From DASQPA01 sp963757335 (GTDB lineage Bacteria; Acidobacteriota; Thermoanaerobaculia; Multivoradales; UBA5704): DNA of 64,000 nucleotides. A program made the translations under genes and the position numbers. Under the pieces are notes generated by a model that was not told where the DNA came from, made no database searches, and worked only from the letters and a program-made list of their open reading frames with translations. The stretch lies in assembly GCA_963757335.1 (NCBI GenBank), contig CAVWRJ010000023.1, forward strand, positions 1 through 64,000, given 5' to 3'. Position 1 is the first letter of the stretch, and the number at the start of each line of letters is the position of its first letter. Shown one piece after another: positions 62,286 to 64,000 of this stretch.

Positions 62286-63332
62286 ATGGCCGTCGCGGTT
62301 GCCCTGGGCCTCCGGGGCCGCTACAGTACCCGCGACGTGAGCCCTATCGAAGAAGCCCCGCGGGAACCGGCTGATACTGGCGTGCGTGGCGTGCGTGCCG
62401 CGCCTGCCGTGCCTGCCGCGCGCGACTCTTCGCGTGTGGCCGTGGTCATCCCCTGCCACAACGAGGAGGCGACGGTCGGCAAGGTGGTGCGCGACTTCCG
62501 CGCCGCCTTGCCGGGTGCCGATATCCTGGTGGTCGACAACGCCTCGACCGACCGGACCGCGGAGCTGGCGCGGGAGGCGGGGGCGCGAGTGATCGGCGAG
62601 CCGCGGCCGGGCAAGGGGTTCGCCCTCCTCTCCGGCTTCCGTGAGGCGAAGGACGCCGACTTCTTCGTCATGGTGGACGGCGACGACACCTACCCGGCCG
62701 AGGGTGCCGAGCGGCTGCTCGCCGCCGCCGAGACCGGCGCCGACATGGTGATCGGCACCCGTCTGGCGGGCGCCGAGGAGGGGGCCTTCCGCGCCGGGCA
62801 CTCCTTCGGCAACCGGCTCTTCAACCTCCTCGTCCGCCTGCTCTTCGGGGTGAAGACCGAGGACCTCTTCTCCGGCTATCGGGTGCTCACCCGCCGTTTC
62901 CTGCGTTCGGCGCCGCTCATCGCCCGCGGTTTCGAGGTCGAGGCCGAGCTGTCGCTCCAGGCGGTGGTGCAGGGCTTCCGCACCGCCGAGGTACCGATCC
63001 GCTACCGGGCGCGCCCGGAGGAGAGCCCGAGCAAGCTCAAGACCTACCGCGACGGCACCCGCATCCTGCTCGCCATCCTCACCTTCTTCCGCGACTACCG
63101 GCCGCTCACTTTTTTCGGCCTTCTGGCCCTCTTCTTCCTGGCCCTGTCGCTCGCCGGCGGTGGAGTGGTGGTCGCCGAGTTCTTAGAGACCGGCCTCGTG
63201 CCGCGCCTGCCGCTCGCCGTTCTCTCGGCGGCGCTCTTCAGCCTCTCCGCCCTCTCGTTCACCTGCGGCGTCCTCCTGTCGTCGATCAACCGCCGCTCGG
63301 CCGAGATCGCGGCCCTGATCCCCTGGCGGTGA
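62286..63332 (+). CDS. Family 2 glycosyltransferase, DPM1/GtrB-like with C-terminal membrane helices
   Basis: About 330-348 residues. The GT-A domain has RVAVVIPCHNEEATVGKVV, VDNASTDRTAELA and the metal-binding VDGDDTYPAEG; DLFSGYRVLTRRF and FEVEAELSLQAVVQG are typical of polyprenyl-phosphate glycosyltransferases. Two helices at the end (LTFFGLLALFFLALSLAGG; LPLAVLSAALFSLSALSF) anchor it. The start is unsure: ATG 62286, or GTG 62337 which fits better to where similarity begins. It likely makes an undecaprenyl-phosphate sugar donor. The stop overlaps the start of the next gene. Confidence 0.85.
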   Translation: MAVAVALGLRGRYSTRDVSPIEEAPREPADTGVRGVRAAPAVPAARDSSRVAVVIPCHNEEATVGKVVRDFRAALPGADILVVDNASTDRTAELAREAGARVIGEPRPGKGFALLSGFREAKDADFFVMVDGDDTYPAEGAERLLAAAETGADMVIGTRLAGAEEGAFRAGHSFGNRLFNLLVRLLFGVKTEDLFSGYRVLTRRFLRSAPLIARGFEVEAELSLQAVVQGFRTAEVPIRYRARPEESPSKLKTYRDGTRILLAILTFFRDYRPLTFFGLLALFFLALSLAGGGVVVAEFLETGLVPRLPLAVLSAALFSLSALSFTCGVLLSSINRRSAEIAALIPWR

Positions 63333-64000
63333 GCGCCCGGGTCTGGCGCCAGTCGCTCCGCTCCTTCCTGCGGGCCGGTCGCTTCCGCCGCCTCGTCCCC
63401 TGGCTTTTGGGGGCGGCCATCCTCCTTGCCCTCCTCTACCGGGTGCCTTTTGCGGCGCTCCGCGGCGGGCTCGCCCATGGTCCCTGGGGGATGCTCGTCG
63501 CCTACACCCTGCCGTTCATCGTCATCACCCTCCTCGCCGATGTCTATGCGACCGGGGTCTGCCTGCGGATCGCCGGCGAGCCCCGGCCGTTCGGCACCCT
63601 CGCTCTGGTGCGCGGCGCCACCTATCTCCTGGGGCTTCTCAACTACGCCCTGGGCCAGGGGGGGATCGGCCTCTACCTCCATCGCACCGGAGTACGGCCG
63701 GTGCGCGGTACCGGCATCGTTCTCTTTCTCCTCGTCGTCAACTTCGGTGCGCTCGCGGCGGCGGCGGCCCTCGGGCTCGCCCTCGGTGAGGGGAGTTGGG
63801 CGGGCGGACTGCGGGGGCTCGCGGTGGCCATCCTCGCCGCCGGGGTCGCCTACCTCGGGGTCGTCGCGCTCCGCCCCGCCTTCCTCGCCCGCCGGGAGGT
63901 GCTGGCACCGCTCTTCGCCGCCGGTCCGGGAGGCCACCTCGTCGCCCTCGCCGGCCGGATGCCCCACCTCTTCCTGCTCATCCTCGGCCACTGGGGGGCT
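63329..64000 (+). CDS. Flippase-like membrane protein (LPG synthase/AglD-type TM), truncated by window end
   Basis: At least 224 residues, mostly membrane helices: WLLGAAILLALLYRVPFAAL, GMLVAYTLPFIVITLLADVY, GIVLFLLVVNFGALAAAAAL and others. The layout (FGTLALVRGATYLLGLLNYALGQGGIGLYLHRTG) resembles the lysylphosphatidylglycerol synthase membrane domain / UPF0104-like proteins, which often follow a GT2 gene. GTG 63329 overlaps the previous stop. The pair may act in lipid-linked sugar synthesis and transfer across the membrane. The reading frame runs off the edge of the window. Confidence 0.7.
   Translation, partial: MSARVWRQSLRSFLRAGRFRRLVPWLLGAAILLALLYRVPFAALRGGLAHGPWGMLVAYTLPFIVITLLADVYATGVCLRIAGEPRPFGTLALVRGATYLLGLLNYALGQGGIGLYLHRTGVRPVRGTGIVLFLLVVNFGALAAAAALGLALGEGSWAGGLRGLAVAILAAGVAYLGVVALRPAFLARREVLAPLFAAGPGGHLVALAGRMPHLFLLILGHWGA

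Overview
The window is very GC-rich, gene-dense bacterial chromosome with Gram-negative features: outer-membrane barrels, an OmpA-type protein, a TonB-like domain and type IV pili. The gene mix (pilin genes behind sigma-54 promoters, PilY1, a Hanks kinase with a pseudo-receiver, DUF4388, SelA, YfhO-like and M20 paralogues, a formyltransferase-NRPS) fits Acidobacteriota, perhaps the Thermoanaerobaculia, or less likely a myxobacterial relative. This placement is inferred; no rRNA or tRNA gene was seen.

Layout. 0-11.4 kb: UbiD decarboxylase, penicillin acylase, a striking 21-bp-phased repeat array in front of a small coiled-coil gene, QueD, DinB, a two-gene ATPase/DUF4276-like pair that may be a defence system, an ABM-fold monooxygenase, nitronate monooxygenase and a GT39-like membrane protein. 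11.5-15.8 kb: an M20 peptidase and a pilin, repeated as a second M20/pilin pair. 15.9-32.3 kb: methyltransferase, YfhO-like protein, then a pilus block: prepilin peptidase, PilS-like kinase, PilV/W/X-like prepilins, PilY1, a small exported protein and a convergent NtrC/PilR-like regulator, followed by SelA. Three good -24/-12 (sigma-54) promoters lie in front of the two pilins and the minor-pilin operon, so the sensor, regulator and promoters form one plausible circuit.

32.3-40.8 kb: an MXAN_5187-like protein, a TPR protein, YchF, a one-module formyltransferase-adenylation-carrier-thioesterase synthetase and a DUF6544-like protein. 40.9-44.9 kb is an accessory island: VapBC-like pair, minisatellite, orphan BrnA-like antitoxin, Rv0078B-like antitoxin, a DUF1670 element with inverted ends, and a remnant ribbon-helix-helix antitoxin. 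44.9-56.8 kb: TldD/PmbA pair, acyl-CoA carboxylase, glyA, folC, accD and a pseudo-receiver/kinase/TonB fusion. Most of these genes carry several frameshifts although protein similarity continues across the breaks, which points to indel errors in the assembly. 56.9-64 kb: YebC, RuvC, DUF4388, an outer-membrane protein, OmpA, a GT2 glycosyltransferase and a truncated flippase-like membrane protein.

Six copies of a short dispersed palindromic element (constant core of about 38 nt; different but mutually complementary arms in most copies) sit between genes or at gene edges, one of them inside a prepilin leader. The repeat families (21-bp lattice, palindromic element, DUF1670 element) are the most novel material here.
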